This document shows positions 13,103 through 30,190 of a stretch of 64,000 nt of DNA, piece by piece. The position numbers and the translations under genes are program-made. The stretch is from the NCBI GenBank assembly GCA_051294375.1, contig CM119263.1, positions 10,562,703-10,626,702 of the forward strand. Reading direction: 5' to 3'. The stretch's first letter is position 1; each line of letters starts with the position of its first letter. The DNA comes from Paraspadella gotoi (taxonomy: Eukaryota > Chaetognatha). The notes beneath the pieces are model-generated. The model made no database searches, was not told where the DNA came from, and was given only the letters and a program-made list of their open reading frames with translations.

Positions 13103-13604
13103 AGCGAAACATACAGACAGAAGGGGGCGAAAGATCGGTGATTGAGGCGGTGTGAATATACCGCCACATGATCTTGGTTTTTTGAGATTATTACGACCCC
13201 TAAACTCCGCCCAACAGACTCGCATGGTGCTCCTGGGCGGCATCTACATGGCGTCTACGATCGACGATTCCTGCTCGGTCCACAACTGTAAGATCGTCCC
13301 TAACGCCCGCGGGGACGAGGTGATCGGCCGGCTGGGCAACGTGGAGCATCTACGTCCGCTGCTGCCAGAGCCGGTGTTGACCAAAGCCAATCGGATGTAC
13401 TGGTTGACCGACCGGACACCTCACGAATCGCTACCGCTAAAAGAGACGGAATATCGGCAGTTTTTCCGTCTGGTGACCAGCCAAGTGGGACTTTGGTACG
13501 AGGATCATTCCACCAAAAATCCGCGCGGCGTGATGCCCGACCCAAAAATCACGATGATTGTCAAGGGTTCGAAGTTTGATAAAGCCGGGGTCGTTGTCGT
13601 TTAA
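11497..13604 (+). CDS. Conserved protein with HxD...H...R pattern, putative Fe(II)/2OG-oxygenase-like (374 aa)
   Basis: Exons 11497-11664, 11752-12190, 12754-12884 and 13218-13604 close in phase to 374 codons plus TAA. The end of exon 2 could instead be 12175 (GG|GTTCAG), also in phase; AG|GTCTGT at 12190 fits the consensus better. Motifs: RRPGLHTDCPGKVKIKG (exon 2), HPWGFGGAHLV (exon 3), GGIYMAST, WLTDRTPHESLPL and YRQFFRLVTS (exon 4). HTD, the later PHESLPL histidine and the FFR arginine have the order of the iron- and 2-oxoglutarate-binding residues of double-stranded beta-helix oxygenases. That functional reading is inference; I do not recognise the family by name. No signal peptide or membrane segment is visible. 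The start ATG at 11497 gives MEDQDD; an in-frame ATG lies at 11446. The third intron begins directly with a long (GA)n tract. Confidence 0.75.
12521..12745. repeat. GC-rich, palindrome-rich block inside an intron
   Basis: The block includes GAGGCGAG paired with CTCGCCTC (about 12525-12552), then nested runs of CCCGGGCCCC/GGGGGCCCGGG and further GGGGCCCG motifs. The composition differs sharply from the AT-rich surroundings. It may be a foldback or hAT-like element (it starts near CAGGGG), but I cannot find a convincing matching terminus. Confidence 0.35.
12886..13100 (+). repeat. (GA)n microsatellite, interrupted
   Basis: Long purine tract of GA repeats with spaced variants GCGAAACATACAGACAGA. 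It starts within a few bases of the splice donor at 12885 and gives rise to spurious Arg-Glu and Leu-Ser open frames on both strands. Confidence 0.95.
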
Positions 13605-15394
13605 CTTGTGGAAGCTCTTTGTCCCTTCCGTCATTCCTTTCCCTATTCCTATTGGTTTGATTTGAATGATGGTATCATGTAGTATATGGTCCAGTATTGA
13701 TGACAAACAACGAAGCCTTTTGTGTTTAAGATTTTTTTAATTTTTTATTGATTTGTTTTGCGGATCTACGTATTTTACGGCTTCTTTGCTTTTGTTCCCG
13801 CCACCCCAACGCAACAGTCTTGTATCTCTTTCTGTTTTTCTTAACGAAAATCATTTGCTATACCTAACCGCCTTCTTTTTTTTTCTTTTAAAATTTTCAT
13901 TATTCTAAGTGCATGTGAATTATGTGGATGTTTTCTACATTAATTGAGCCGTTGAGTGTTTTTTGAAATTTAGAATAAAATGTTTTCTTTTAAATCTGAT
14001 CTTTCGTTCTTTCGCTATTTCAAAGTCATTGACATCTTTTAAGATTACCATCTCAAGATAGAAAATCACTTCTTTCTAGTGGTTAATTTGATTGACAGGC
14101 GATTCGAGTGACAAGATAACAAGTGTCAATGTTATTATAAAAATTCACAAGGGTTAATGATTTTACTAAATAATTTAAAAACTAGAAAATAATGACCAAC
14201 TTTTGATTTTATTTGACTTACATATTGTTCATTTCCGAATTTAAAGAAACATGGAACTCAATTAAGTAGAAAAACCCCAAATCATCTTTCAATTAATCTT
14301 TCACTTAAGGGAGTGGTCTTTTCATACAATTGAAACATTCTTTGAAATATTTTCCACTTCATTGATAGGGAAGCCAGGTACTCTGGGAGTGAATAAACGA
14401 GACTGTGAGAGAGTCTTGATTGAAAGCTTGCAGGGACCTGCTATGTCATTATCTTGTAAGAGCGATGGAGGCCTTAAACCACCAAAGCCTGTCCAAAGTC
14501 AGGGGCAAGATAGCTTATTTATTAAATGAATGGATAATTTTTATATTGGTTGTACCAATTTCATAGTCATTGCAGCATAAAAGGCAAACAAAGGAAAATT
14601 CAAGGTTATATTTTAATTTTAGGACAGTAAAAGTGAACTGTGCCATGAATTAATTGTCCCCTGTTAAAATATCCTCCCCATACGCTTACTCGGTGATAAA
14701 GAAATCAAAAAGAATTGCGAGTACTAATCTCTCTTGACTCGTCTGGAACGCCTTCTAAACCCCTTTGCCAGGTTATTGGCATAACCATTGAAACGTTGAC
14801 TATTGTAAAAAAATTAGACATGAAAAATCGTGCGTTTGCAATAATAGTAAAAATGTTGACCTAAGGCTAAAAGAGGTTTCTGTATTATACCTAATATCTT
14901 GTCTAACTGAAATGAGACGTGAACCTTAATTACAACAAAATTAAAATAGATTAATCAAAATTTTCATTTAAAGTATTTTTTTAGGGAGAGCGCTAGGAAT
15001 AATTCCTACTAATTCCGTTAATGTGAGGAGACGGAAGCGTGTGAATTTTATCATAAAGATTATCTCGTCGATAAAATCGACAAGTTTCTTCACGGTAGGG
15101 ACATTAAGTCGTATCATTTAAATTGAAACCGGGCTTTAAAACATAGATTTAAAAAAAAAAATACATAATTGTTTAAAACCTTGACGAAAATGGGATCCGG
15201 TCATTGAGCAATGGCGGGTGTATACCTAAATTCGCGGCGAAACACCGGCAGCTTTAGCATCCATGAGGTATTTAACTGATTGGAAACGCTTATCAGACAA
15301 GACTAAATATAATAAATCGATTTTATAACTAATATAATTATCATCTTTAATTTGCTTTCTTTTCTCTCACACGCGATTTCTTTTTACTTATAAG
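13605..15394. other. Intergenic, AT-rich
   Basis: This holds the 3' flank of the HxD...H...R gene and the upstream region of the PKS. I see the dispersed repeat at 14464-14573 and no convincing coding exon. First exon(s) and promoter of the PKS are expected in or near here but are not identified. Confidence 0.5.
14464..14573 (+). repeat. Dispersed repeat tail, best plus copy
   Basis: About 110 bases run from GATGGAGGCCTTAAACC through GATAGCTTATTTATTAAATG to TTGGTTGTACCAATTTCAT. The same sequence recurs inverted at 37523-37620 and in part at 5648 and 63876. All copies share the same 3' end, as expected of retroposon tails. Similarity upstream of 14464 was not found in the other copies. Confidence 0.75.
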
Positions 15395-15511
15395 TCGGAC
15401 GAGGCGTTCCGGGAGAAGGCCTCGAGCTTCGGTCATCCTCAGGCTATAGTTTCCAAGTATCTCCACCAACGGATTTGGTCGTCCAAAAGCTTCAGTCAGG
15501 GGGCTAAAAAG
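15395..15511. other. Candidate exon, strand ambiguous
   Basis: On plus, TTATAAG|TCGGACGAG to AAAAAG|GTTTTT is a 117-base, phase-0 exon that could precede the first recognised PKS exon (which also starts in phase 0). On minus, CTTTTTAG|CC to ATAA|GTAAAA gives a comparably good exon reading LTEAFGRPNPLVEILGNYSL. Both translations use plausible codons. Neither is recognised. Confidence 0.35.
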
Positions 15512-15635
15512 GTTTTTCATAATTAGTTTATTGATTAGCACTTTAATGTGCATTCACTAAACTTATCTTCTAAAAATATTTTTAAGCCACTTTGTCAGCT
15601 TCATAGATCATCGGTTCAATTTATCTTTTATTTAG

Positions 15636-15845
15636 AACTTACTACTTCATCGTAAAAATACCGGCGATTTCCGCCCCTCTTTTGGTCGAGAGGCCACGAA
15701 AATCTATGAAAATGAACAAAAGAGCAACGAAAACTTGGCAACGTCCGAAACTTTGGTCAGGAAAAAAGTTGCCCAATGCCCAATTGCTGTCATTGGAATA
15801 GGTACGTAAATACTTGGTCTGCTGGCCACTACATAGTACATATGT

Positions 15846-15938
<93 letters not shown>

Positions 15939-18900
15939 TTATTATTTCATGTTTTTTACGCTTCTAATAATATTAAATCGGGACAAAAATTTTTAACAAT
16001 TTACAATATTTATCAGGATGCCGAATGCCCGGTGACGTGAACACATCTGGCGATTTCTGGAAAGTTATTTCTGAAGGAAGAAGCACAATCACTGAAGTTC
16101 CACCGGAAAGATGGTCCATCGCCTCTTTTTACAGGCAAATCAATTTTTTTTAATTGTTTAATGATCAGCGCAGGAGTGATCTTGAAACAATTTCGTCATT
16201 GCAGCCCCGACCCTTTAAAACCGGGCCACACTGTGTCGAAATGGGGTTCGTTCGTCGATGGAGTTGAAAAATTCGACAACAAATTTTTTCGAATTTCACC
16301 CAGAGAAGCGGCTATGATGGACCCTCAACAAAGAATATTGTTGGAGGTAACTTTAAAGATAAATACAAACATTAAACAATTTAATGACAATATTAAAAAT
16401 CTTTCAATTATTAAAGATGACAATGATGAAATAATGCGGCTAAAAGTAAAAATTAAATGACTAATGAGCAGCTTAAAGGACAGGCTTATATCGACTGCTG
16501 CTAAGCTCAAAGTCAATGTACGAGGATGCTTCATATTTCAGGTGAGCTATGAGGCTTTCCAAGACGCCGGAATCGTGGTGGAAAATTCCAAACTCAATTG
16601 CGGAGTCTACGTGGGGATCGGTATGATGGATTACCCAATCTTGATAGGCAGCGACAAAAACATCATGAACTCGTACACCCACACGGGAACCGCCCACTCC
16701 GTAGCGGCCAACAGGATTTCGTACACCTTCGACTTTTACGGTCCTTCGGTCGCCATAGACACGGCCTGCGCGTCATCCATGACGGCGGCGCACATCGCCT
16801 GTTCGGGGCTGAGAAACGATGAATGCCGCCTGGCTCTCGTCGCCGGGTCGAACCTAAATCTGCTGCCTGAAGTGACGATCGGATTCTCGAAACTGGGCGT
16901 CCTCTCCAGTGACGGCAAGAGCTGCCCATTCGACGAGAGGGCCAACGGTTACGTGAGAAGCGAAGGGTGGGGAGCTGTGATCCTCAAGCGGCTCGATCAC
17001 GCCATCCTCGACGGCGATCACGTCTACTCCGTCATTCGAGGAAGCACGATCGCCGACAACGGCGCCAGCGGATCCTTGACGATGCCCTCGTCCGAGGCGC
17101 AAGAGAGACTCATGAGGGAAACGTACGCCAAGTCAGGGATTCCTCTCGTCTCAGTTCAGTACATCGAAGCTCATGGGACGTCCACGCCCGTGGGAGATCC
17201 CCTCGAGGCGAAGGCGATCGGAAATGTGTTCGGAAAAAGTCGATCGACGCTCTTTCCGATAAAAATCGGATCGGTGAAGAGCAACTTCGGTCATATGGAA
17301 TGCGCCGCCGGAATCGCGGCCATCATCAAATCCGCATTGATGCTTAAGAATCGTCTCTTGTGTCCTTCCATTAATTTTCAAAAACTGAATCCCAACATCG
17401 ACGGGAACGCGTTAAACATGGAGGTTCAGAAAACCGTGCATTTTTTCGGGAAGAAAAAATTCACGATCGGAGTAAACAGCTTTGGGTTCGGAGGCGCTTT
17501 GGCCCACATGATCATGGAAGAGGCGGCCGTCCGACCGAAAAAAAATCACTCGGAAGCAGGTTGGAAAATGTGTGAGGAGGAAACGCGAGGGTTGGAGATT
17601 ATGATTCCGTTATCGGCCAAGTCCCTTATTTCGTTGCACGCTACGGTCGAGAAATGGGCGAACTTCGACTATAATATGGACGCGATGGCTGTCGCAGGAT
17701 GGCAGGCCACGCGAAGAGCACATCATGATCAAAGAGTCGTAATTATAGCCGACTCAAAATCAGATTTTAATGAAAAATGTAGGTTATTTTTAGATGATGA
17801 AGAAAGTCCATTGATAGTAAAAGGAGAAAGGAAATGGAATACTGGACAAAAACAAAAGGTTTGTTTCGTGTTTCCAGGTTCAGGGCAGCAGTATGCAACC
17901 ATGGGTAGAACGCTGTATGCAACGGAAGCTGTATTTAAAAATACGGTGGATCTCTGCGATGAATACTTTAAAAAATATTCCGGGTTTTCATTCATCGAAC
18001 ACACGGGCGTTTTCAGAGGGGATTTAATTGTGTCTATAGATGATATTGAAGTCTCGCAACCGGCAATAATATTTTTTCAGCTTGCTATAGTCGAATTATT
18101 AAAAAATTGGGGTGTTAGGGCTGACATAGTTGTAGGTCACAGTTTAGGTGAAATCTCAGCCGCTTACACAGCAGGAAGTTTATCTCTTGAAGAATCAATA
18201 TTGCTGACTTATTTTAGATGCCGCGAGCAATCAAAACTTAAAGGAATCGGGGCGATGGCTGCTAGTGTTGGCGATGGTGCGGTTGCAGAAGAAATTAGTA
18301 ATAGTGACCCCGATATCGACGTTGCTTGTTTTAATGCTCCAAGAATGGTGACAATTGCAGGTCCTTCTCAAACGATAAAATCTATTGTTGAAAGGCATCC
18401 AACACAATTTAAGCAGCTGAGAGTAGACAGCGCCTTTCATACAAAATATATGGAACCGATAAAGGCGTCATTTATTTTTGCTATTAAATCAAAGCTACGT
18501 AAAGTAAGACCGAGGGGTAGTGTAGCCTTCTATTCTACCATAACTGGTGATAGATACCAAAAATCTTTGGGGGACGAATACTGGTGGGACAACATTAGAA
18601 AGCCAGTACAGTTTATGCAAGCAATTCAGCGGATAAACAATAATCATGAGGTTCAATTGTTTTTGGAGATTGGAGCGTCTCATACACTGTTGTCTTACAT
18701 CCAAAAAAGTTTGCAAGTAAAAGAAAAAAATCCTTTAGTCTTGGGTCTTGGTTCACGGAAAACAGATGACAGGACTAACCTCTTACAAACTATCGCTAAG
18801 TTGTATGTATTAGGATTTCCTTTGGTTTGGGATAACATTACCCGTAAAACCTCATCCTATGCCCCTTTGCCCTTTTACGGTTGGCATCACCAAAGTCACT

Positions 18901-21900
18901 GGACAGAACCGAAGGAAAGAGAGCAATTGAGATTGGGATACAAACAAACAAACACTTTTAGAGAAAATGATTCCTTAATTTCCCTGGATAGTTTTCCATT
19001 TTTTAAGGATCATGTAGTTGAAAACAAAATTTTATTTCCTGCTACAGGATATATAGAATTAACATTGCAGGTTTTTGGCGATGAAAATCAATTGCCCTAC
19101 ATAAGTGGAATCGAATTTTCTTCACCAACGATTTTTCCAGAATCAGGATCGTCAAAAAACGAAGTTCAGTTTAGGTATGAAAAAGAAGATTCAAAAATAT
19201 CTTTGTATAATCCTAACGGGTTAGCCTCAGTCATGACTCTTGAAAGCAATGACCAATGTGACCTGGGACATCTTTCCTACTCAGAAATAAAACATAGATG
19301 TCATGAAAAAGTCATGAAAACCGAAGATTTTTATCGTTTTTTAACAGAATATGGATTCAAATATGGTCAAGAATTTCAGGTCGTAGAAAAGATATTTAGA
19401 GGAGATGAAGAGGCCATATCTTTTCTTAGCGCAGCTTTAGATCAGTACCAACGTTTTAACATTATGATATTGGATGGTATGTTTCAAACTTCATTTTCAG
19501 CAGCAATTGACTACCTTAGAGAAAATTGTACCTACCTTCCAGTCTCAATTAAAAGTATTAAATTTTCATGTGATAAACTTCCTTTGGACCAGAATTTTGT
19601 CGTTTGGGCCAAAGTGACGGAATCTGAGCAGGATTATGTTCAATGCAATATCAAACTTTGTCATCCAGATGATGGATTGGTCTATATTGAGGTCGAAAAC
19701 TTAAAGCTACAATACTTAGGAGGTCACCAAACAGTTCCATTCTATTCCGAGTGCCTGTATAAAACAGTTTGGCAGCCAGTGACAAGCTCATTGCCATCAT
19801 TTACAACTATCAGAAATCAATTTTCACAAACAGCATTAGAGCAAAAGTACCCGGAAGAAACTCGCTTGGTAAAGAAAGTGGAGGATATCCTACCACTCAT
19901 TAAGAAAATTTGTTTAGCTTTTATCAAGCATGCCCTAGAAGCTGCCCAAAATCCAAAGGAGAATAGATATTATCAGCATTTAAAAAAAATCCGTATTGAC
20001 TCAGGCGATAGCCCAATGACGGCATTTGAAGCAAATAACTTGTTGCTTGCATTACAAAGATCTCATCGCAGTTTTGAATTAGAGCTAAGTCTTCTTCTTT
20101 GGCTGGGTGATTTACTACCACAAACTTTGCAGGACTCCAAAGACGCTGTTAAAGTTCTTTTTTCTGAAAGGGGATTAAACAGGTATTTTATGGATTCGTT
20201 ATCAACGCGAATATTTTATAAAATTTTACGAGATGTTACTCACCACGCAGTTAAAGAATCATTGAAAAAAAAAGAGTTGGTTAAAATTCTTGAGATAGGC
20301 GGAAGAATGGGTGGATTGGCAACTTATGTTCTAGAACCAATTGAAGAATATCTGCACAATGGTAGCATAGAATATACTTTCACAGACCTACACTCAACTT
20401 TTTTTCCTCATGCAAAAACAATTTTAGCCAAATATCCCCAGGTCAAGTTTAAATTGTTAGATATTGAAAAGAATATACAAATTCAAGATTTTATGGGTGA
20501 AAGTTATGACATTATTATTTGCATGGATACACTACATTCAGTAGTTGATGTTTCAGACAGTTTATACAACATAACAGATCTTTTGGTTGGTAATGGCTGG
20601 CTTTTGTTAATGGAAGCCACTAATACTCATTTAATCTCAGAAGTGGTTTTTGGCTGTTTGGAGCTTTGCTGGACATACAATGATGATTATCGTCATGATG
20701 GTTGCTGGCTAACGAAGGATGAATGGATGAATGTTTTGGAAGAAAATAATGATTTAGTTAATACTTCATGTCTGACAACAAAAAATGAGTTTTTCCATAC
20801 TATATTTGCAGCTCAAAAGAAAAGCTATGTAATAAGTAATGATCATCTACTGATTTTATATAGTAATCTGCCAATGAGTCTCCATGAAAATCTTTGTACC
20901 AGCTACGTTGGAAAATCTAGCTGCTTAGAATTTAATTATTTTTTGAAACAAGAATCTGCTGAGACAGATCAATCAACCAAGTTAATATTTATGTTACCTG
21001 AAGATTGTGAAGCGATTGGCCAGGTACACAAGCTGGTTCAGTTTTTAATTAACAAAAAAATTTCAAATTTTATCACGGGTATTTGGATTATTACTTTACG
21101 TGGTACAGAAGCCCCATATTCTAGTTCGATCGTCGAGGGTTATATGAGATCAGTAGTTAATGAATTACCTTCAATACCATTACATAGTTGCATAATCTAT
21201 GAAACCTTGTCAGACGAAGAGAAGATCAAGGGAATATTAGAAGCTCTTCAAATCTCATCTTATCCAGAAATAAAAGTAACCAGTGCTGGCTTATTAGTGT
21301 CAAAACTCATGCCTCTTAATTTAGTACCAGAGGAAGAAGAAATAACATCTGATTCTTGGGTGTTAAATTACGACGGCGAAGAAACCAACTTCGTTTCGCT
21401 TTTGCGAGAAGAATTAGCTGAATCAGAAGTTCGTGTTCGAGTGAAATGCGCGGGAGTTAATTTTAAAGACGTGATGACTTTCAGAGGTCTGCTCGATGAA
21501 TTGGACGACGAAATAGGATCCCAGTTTGGAATCGAATGCTCAGGAATTGTCGAGGAGGTCGGCGTAAACGTGAAGCATTTCAAAGAAGGAGACGAAGTCA
21601 TTGCTTTGGGGAACTTCTGTTTTTCGACTCACGTCATAACAGATTCAAATTTGTGCGTTAAGAAACCAAAATCTATGTCATGGGAACAAGCTGCAGGAGT
21701 AGCCATTGCTCATATAACAGCTTACCATGCTTTAGTAGAAAGAGGGATGTTAAAAGAAAATGAAATAGTTTTAATCCATTCAGCGGCAGGAGGAGTTGGA
21801 TTGGCCGCCGTAAACATTGCTAAACTAATAGGTGCGGAAGTATTCGCAACAGTAGGAACTGAAGAGAAGCAACGATATCTGCAAGAAAATTATCAAATTC

Positions 21901-24468
21901 CTTACATCTCTGATTCCCATTCATTTAAATGTTTTGACGATGTCAAAAGATGGACTAATGGACGCGGTGTCGATGTAGTATTAAATTCCCTCGCGGGAAA
22001 ATTTATCAAAGCCGGCATGGATTGCCTCGCTCCAGGTGGGAGATTTCTTGAAATTGGTAAAAGAGATTTTCTTCAAAACCATAAGGTTGATCTTCGACCT
22101 CTTTTGGAAAACAAAACATTTTCATCAGTTCAAATGGACTTTCTGATGAAAGGAAATTCTAGCAAAATTCAACAACTCCTTCAGACAATTTTGAGCTTGT
22201 TTGATAATGAGGATTTTTACAGCATCCCAACACAAGCTAACTCGGTTTTCAAGTACAAAGAAATACTTACAAAAATGTCCTCGGGTTCACATATTGGAAA
22301 AGTGGTACTTTCCATACCTAAAAATCCCAGCACAAAATGTATCAAAAGCAAACCTGTTCTTTTTAATTCTAATGGCAATTATATAATCACCGGCGGCTTG
22401 GGAGGAATTGGTCAGCATTTTCTAAAATGGATGGTCAAGGAAGGTACTATTAGGTCAATTTGAATAATACATTTCCAATAATAACCATTCAATGAATTGA
22501 ATTAGCTCTGAATACTCAATTCTTACCATATAGGCGCTCAAAACATTACTGTGATAACCAAACGTGGATGCAATCAGTTTGGAAGCAGGGCAAGAACGTT
22601 AAAATGGCTCGCCGATCGTGGAGTAAATTTACACGTCATCAAAGCCGATCTTTTATCAATTGATTATTCTGAACTGTTCAAGGAAATTGAGGTAATACTA
22701 GTGTGAACAAGGTTTAGGCAAAAATCTTAAAACTTAAATAATGAAATGTTTCATTTGATTTAGTTGATTGCCTATATAGCAAATCAAAAAAGGAATTAAC
22801 ATCATGACTACAAGTTAATTCATCTTTAGGTAATAAATATTCCAGTTAAAGGCATAATTCACCTTGCTGGAGATATTCAGAACTCTGCGACTAAAGATAT
22901 AGAGGTAAACCGTGCTTATTTATTTTTTTTTTTATACAGAAAGGCATTTTTTTTCATTTTTTTTTTTAGCTTGAAGCATTTTGGAAGTGTATCAATATTA
23001 AAGCATTATCTGCACTACAGCTACATAAAGCATCACTACACCAAAACCTTGATTTCTTCATTACTCTGTCCTCAGTAAGTGTTATCAAAATTTCACATAT
23101 TTGTAAAACTTTGTGTTGAACTTTCTTTTAATGGCGTTTTTATATTTAGAGAGAAAAACAAAGTTTCTTTGTTAACAAACAACGATTTTTTTAATGAAAA
23201 AAAAAACGAACATGTTATGACTCTTGTTTTGCGAGTCTTCATCAGCGCATGAATATATTAAACAAAATTCTTGAAAGTGTGATAATAATTACGAACTTTT
23301 TAAAACAAATTATTCATCTGAATAACATATGCTTAGGTTGCAAGCACATGGGGAAATCCTGAGCAGGCAGCTTATGTTTCTGCAAATAACTGTATGGATG
23401 AATTAATGATCTATCGTAGAAAGATCGGTTTGCCAGGACTGTCTCTTCAATTTGGAGCTGTCGATGGCGCAGGTTATCTTCTTGGCAATAAGTAGGTGGA
23501 CACTTTTTATTATTGAAATTTCTGGGATTAGTGTAATAAAACAAAGGCTATAATCTCAATTTTTTCTGTCAGGCGAACGACAAAAATCACTAATCAAAAG
23601 GGTATGCTGCCACTTCACATTAATGAATATTTAACTATACTTAGCTCTATACTAAGAAATGGACATCAGTCTTTGCCACCAGTTATTACGATTACAAACT
23701 CGGTAACTCGCGCTTTGTTATCTTCTTAACATTTAATCTTAAATATATTTAAATATTATTTGAAAGATACTACTTTTCTTTTAGGATTGGGAAAAGACTC
23801 TTAATTTTTGTTCACGTTCAAAACAACGAATATCTCATTTATGTTCTTTTGTAAATGAAAGACCAGGTTTGACCGGCTAAGAGAGCGCTAAATATTTTTA
23901 GAATGATTACTTTTTTAAAAAGTAACGAAATTAAAACCAATTTTCTTTCCAAAGACAATACGCGCTACACTGAGAAGCAATTACAAAACAATGTGTGTGA
24001 AAAGCTTTCTGATTTGCTTGAGCTACCATATGACGAAATTGATATAAGAGTGCCTTTAACAGGTAAAAATACGGATTTACATTAATCGTCCTATTGAGTT
24101 TTATTTATTTATTTTTTTTTCGTTTTATTTCAGATTTTGGCGTTGATTCTCTCATTGCAGTCGAATTAGTTAACTGGATAAAGAAACAGTTTGGAATAAC
24201 AATTAGTCAACTTGATATTCTAGGTGGGTATTCTAATATAAAGCATTATCAACAATGTTGATAAAAATAGACAAAAATTAAGCACAATTTATGATATAAA
24301 TATTTTATGTTTTTACTTTTTTAGTCAATCCGATAATTTTTTTAATAACAAAAACCAAACAAAATTGTCAGAAAATATTTAAAATTTTTAGGTGGGATGA
24401 CGACGAAAAATCTTCTTCAAAAAGCATTAGTAGGAGAAACATGTCTGCCTACGAAAAGGTCCTGTTAA
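15636..24468 (+). CDS. Animal FAS-like polyketide synthase, KS-AT-DH-MT-ER-KR-ACP (13 exons, >=2435 aa, start not found)
   Basis: Exons 15636-15801, 16017-16134, 16205-16346, 16542-22443, 22534-22691, 22830-22904, 22970-23074, 23337-23491, 23573-23702, 23785-23866, 23955-24062, 24134-24223, 24392-24468; phase-closed to [26 protein letters not shown] (active Cys, about residue 218), [26 protein letters not shown] near 18136. [17 protein letters not shown] near 19008, with Asn at the usual Gly of HxxxGxxxxP, and LDGMFQ. Methyltransferase: LEIGGRMGG near 20288, a variant SAM motif [12 protein letters not shown] and [22 protein letters not shown] and YVSAN. ACP: FGVDSL (phosphopantetheine Ser). 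No thioesterase follows. It should be a cytosolic, iterative, highly reducing synthase using malonyl-CoA; the product is unknown. The N-terminal exon with ATG is missing from the model. The second intron has a GC donor (CAG|GCAAAT). Compared with animal FAS, the KS resembles the FAS-like PKS group; the exact clade is inference. Confidence 0.92.
15853..15936 (+). repeat. (CT)n microsatellite in PKS intron 1
   Basis: Uninterrupted CT dinucleotide tract of about 84 bases, downstream of the donor at 15802. Confidence 0.97.
23205..23250 (-). ncRNA. Degenerate hammerhead-ribozyme-like motif in PKS intron
   Basis: On the minus strand CTGATGA (23239-23245) is followed by A-GACTC, a loop, GAGTC and then ATAAC-ATGTT where intact copies have GAAAC-ATGTC. 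Core 5' box and stem II are preserved, but the GAAA box and cleavage triplet are mutated, so it should be inactive. The left flank AACGATTTTTTT matches the elements at 25380 and 26960. Confidence 0.55.
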
Positions 24469-24975
24469 AAATTGCTTGTTAAATACATATTACATAACTT
24501 ATGTCTTCCTCTCTTTTTTACGATAGCTTTATCAGCATCATGTACGTAATTACAAGCCAAATGTCAAGGTTCATAAAAAGATTCAAGATTATTTACTAAA
24601 ATGTCTATAAAGCTTTCAGCAATGAGATTACTATAATCGATGTAATTACATTTTTAAGTTGCTAGTGAACGAAACTTGAAATCTTTGTGTTATGAAATTA
24701 ACCTGATTTCATAATTGCTGCAATGCCATAGAGTCTTTTTCTTTGTTTGTAACTCGTTTTGAATTATCCGAGGGTTCTGCAATTTTCTGTGAGAGAAAAA
24801 AAGAGTCTAAAGAGAGAGCAAAATACCACTTAGCCGTAAAGCACGAACCTCATTGTCCTTGATAAATCTTCTAATTAATGGCGAAAGAAACTTTGGCTCG
24901 TTTTTTTGTCTAAAATAACCTGAAATATTCATATAATTAGTAAGAGAAAATATCTATGATTTATATTAACGTTAT
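24469..24975. other. Convergent intergenic space between PKS and SLC5 genes
   Basis: About 500 bases lie between the PKS stop (24466-24468) and the SLC5 stop (24976). This should hold both 3' untranslated regions and poly(A) sites. I see no further coding signal; a short minus-strand open stretch near 24780-24880 could be an extra terminal SLC5 exon if the GTAACG at its apparent stop is used as a donor. Confidence 0.5.

Positions 24976-30190
<5,215 letters not shown>

Noticed and set aside
12499-13243. Long open frames of Leu-Ser or Arg-Glu repeats (also at 15776-15996, 25434-25697, 38088-38577, 41286-41743, 45063-45492, 48206-48559, 57478-57931)
   Set aside because: They are translations of (GA)n/(CT)n microsatellites, open in several frames on both strands. 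Only the part at 12754-12884 is a real exon.
23867-23954. Apparent stop codon and frameshift in the PKS between KR and ACP
   Set aside because: An 88-base intron with acceptor CTTTCCAAAG at 23954 restores the frame and keeps the exon phases, so the gene is not broken.
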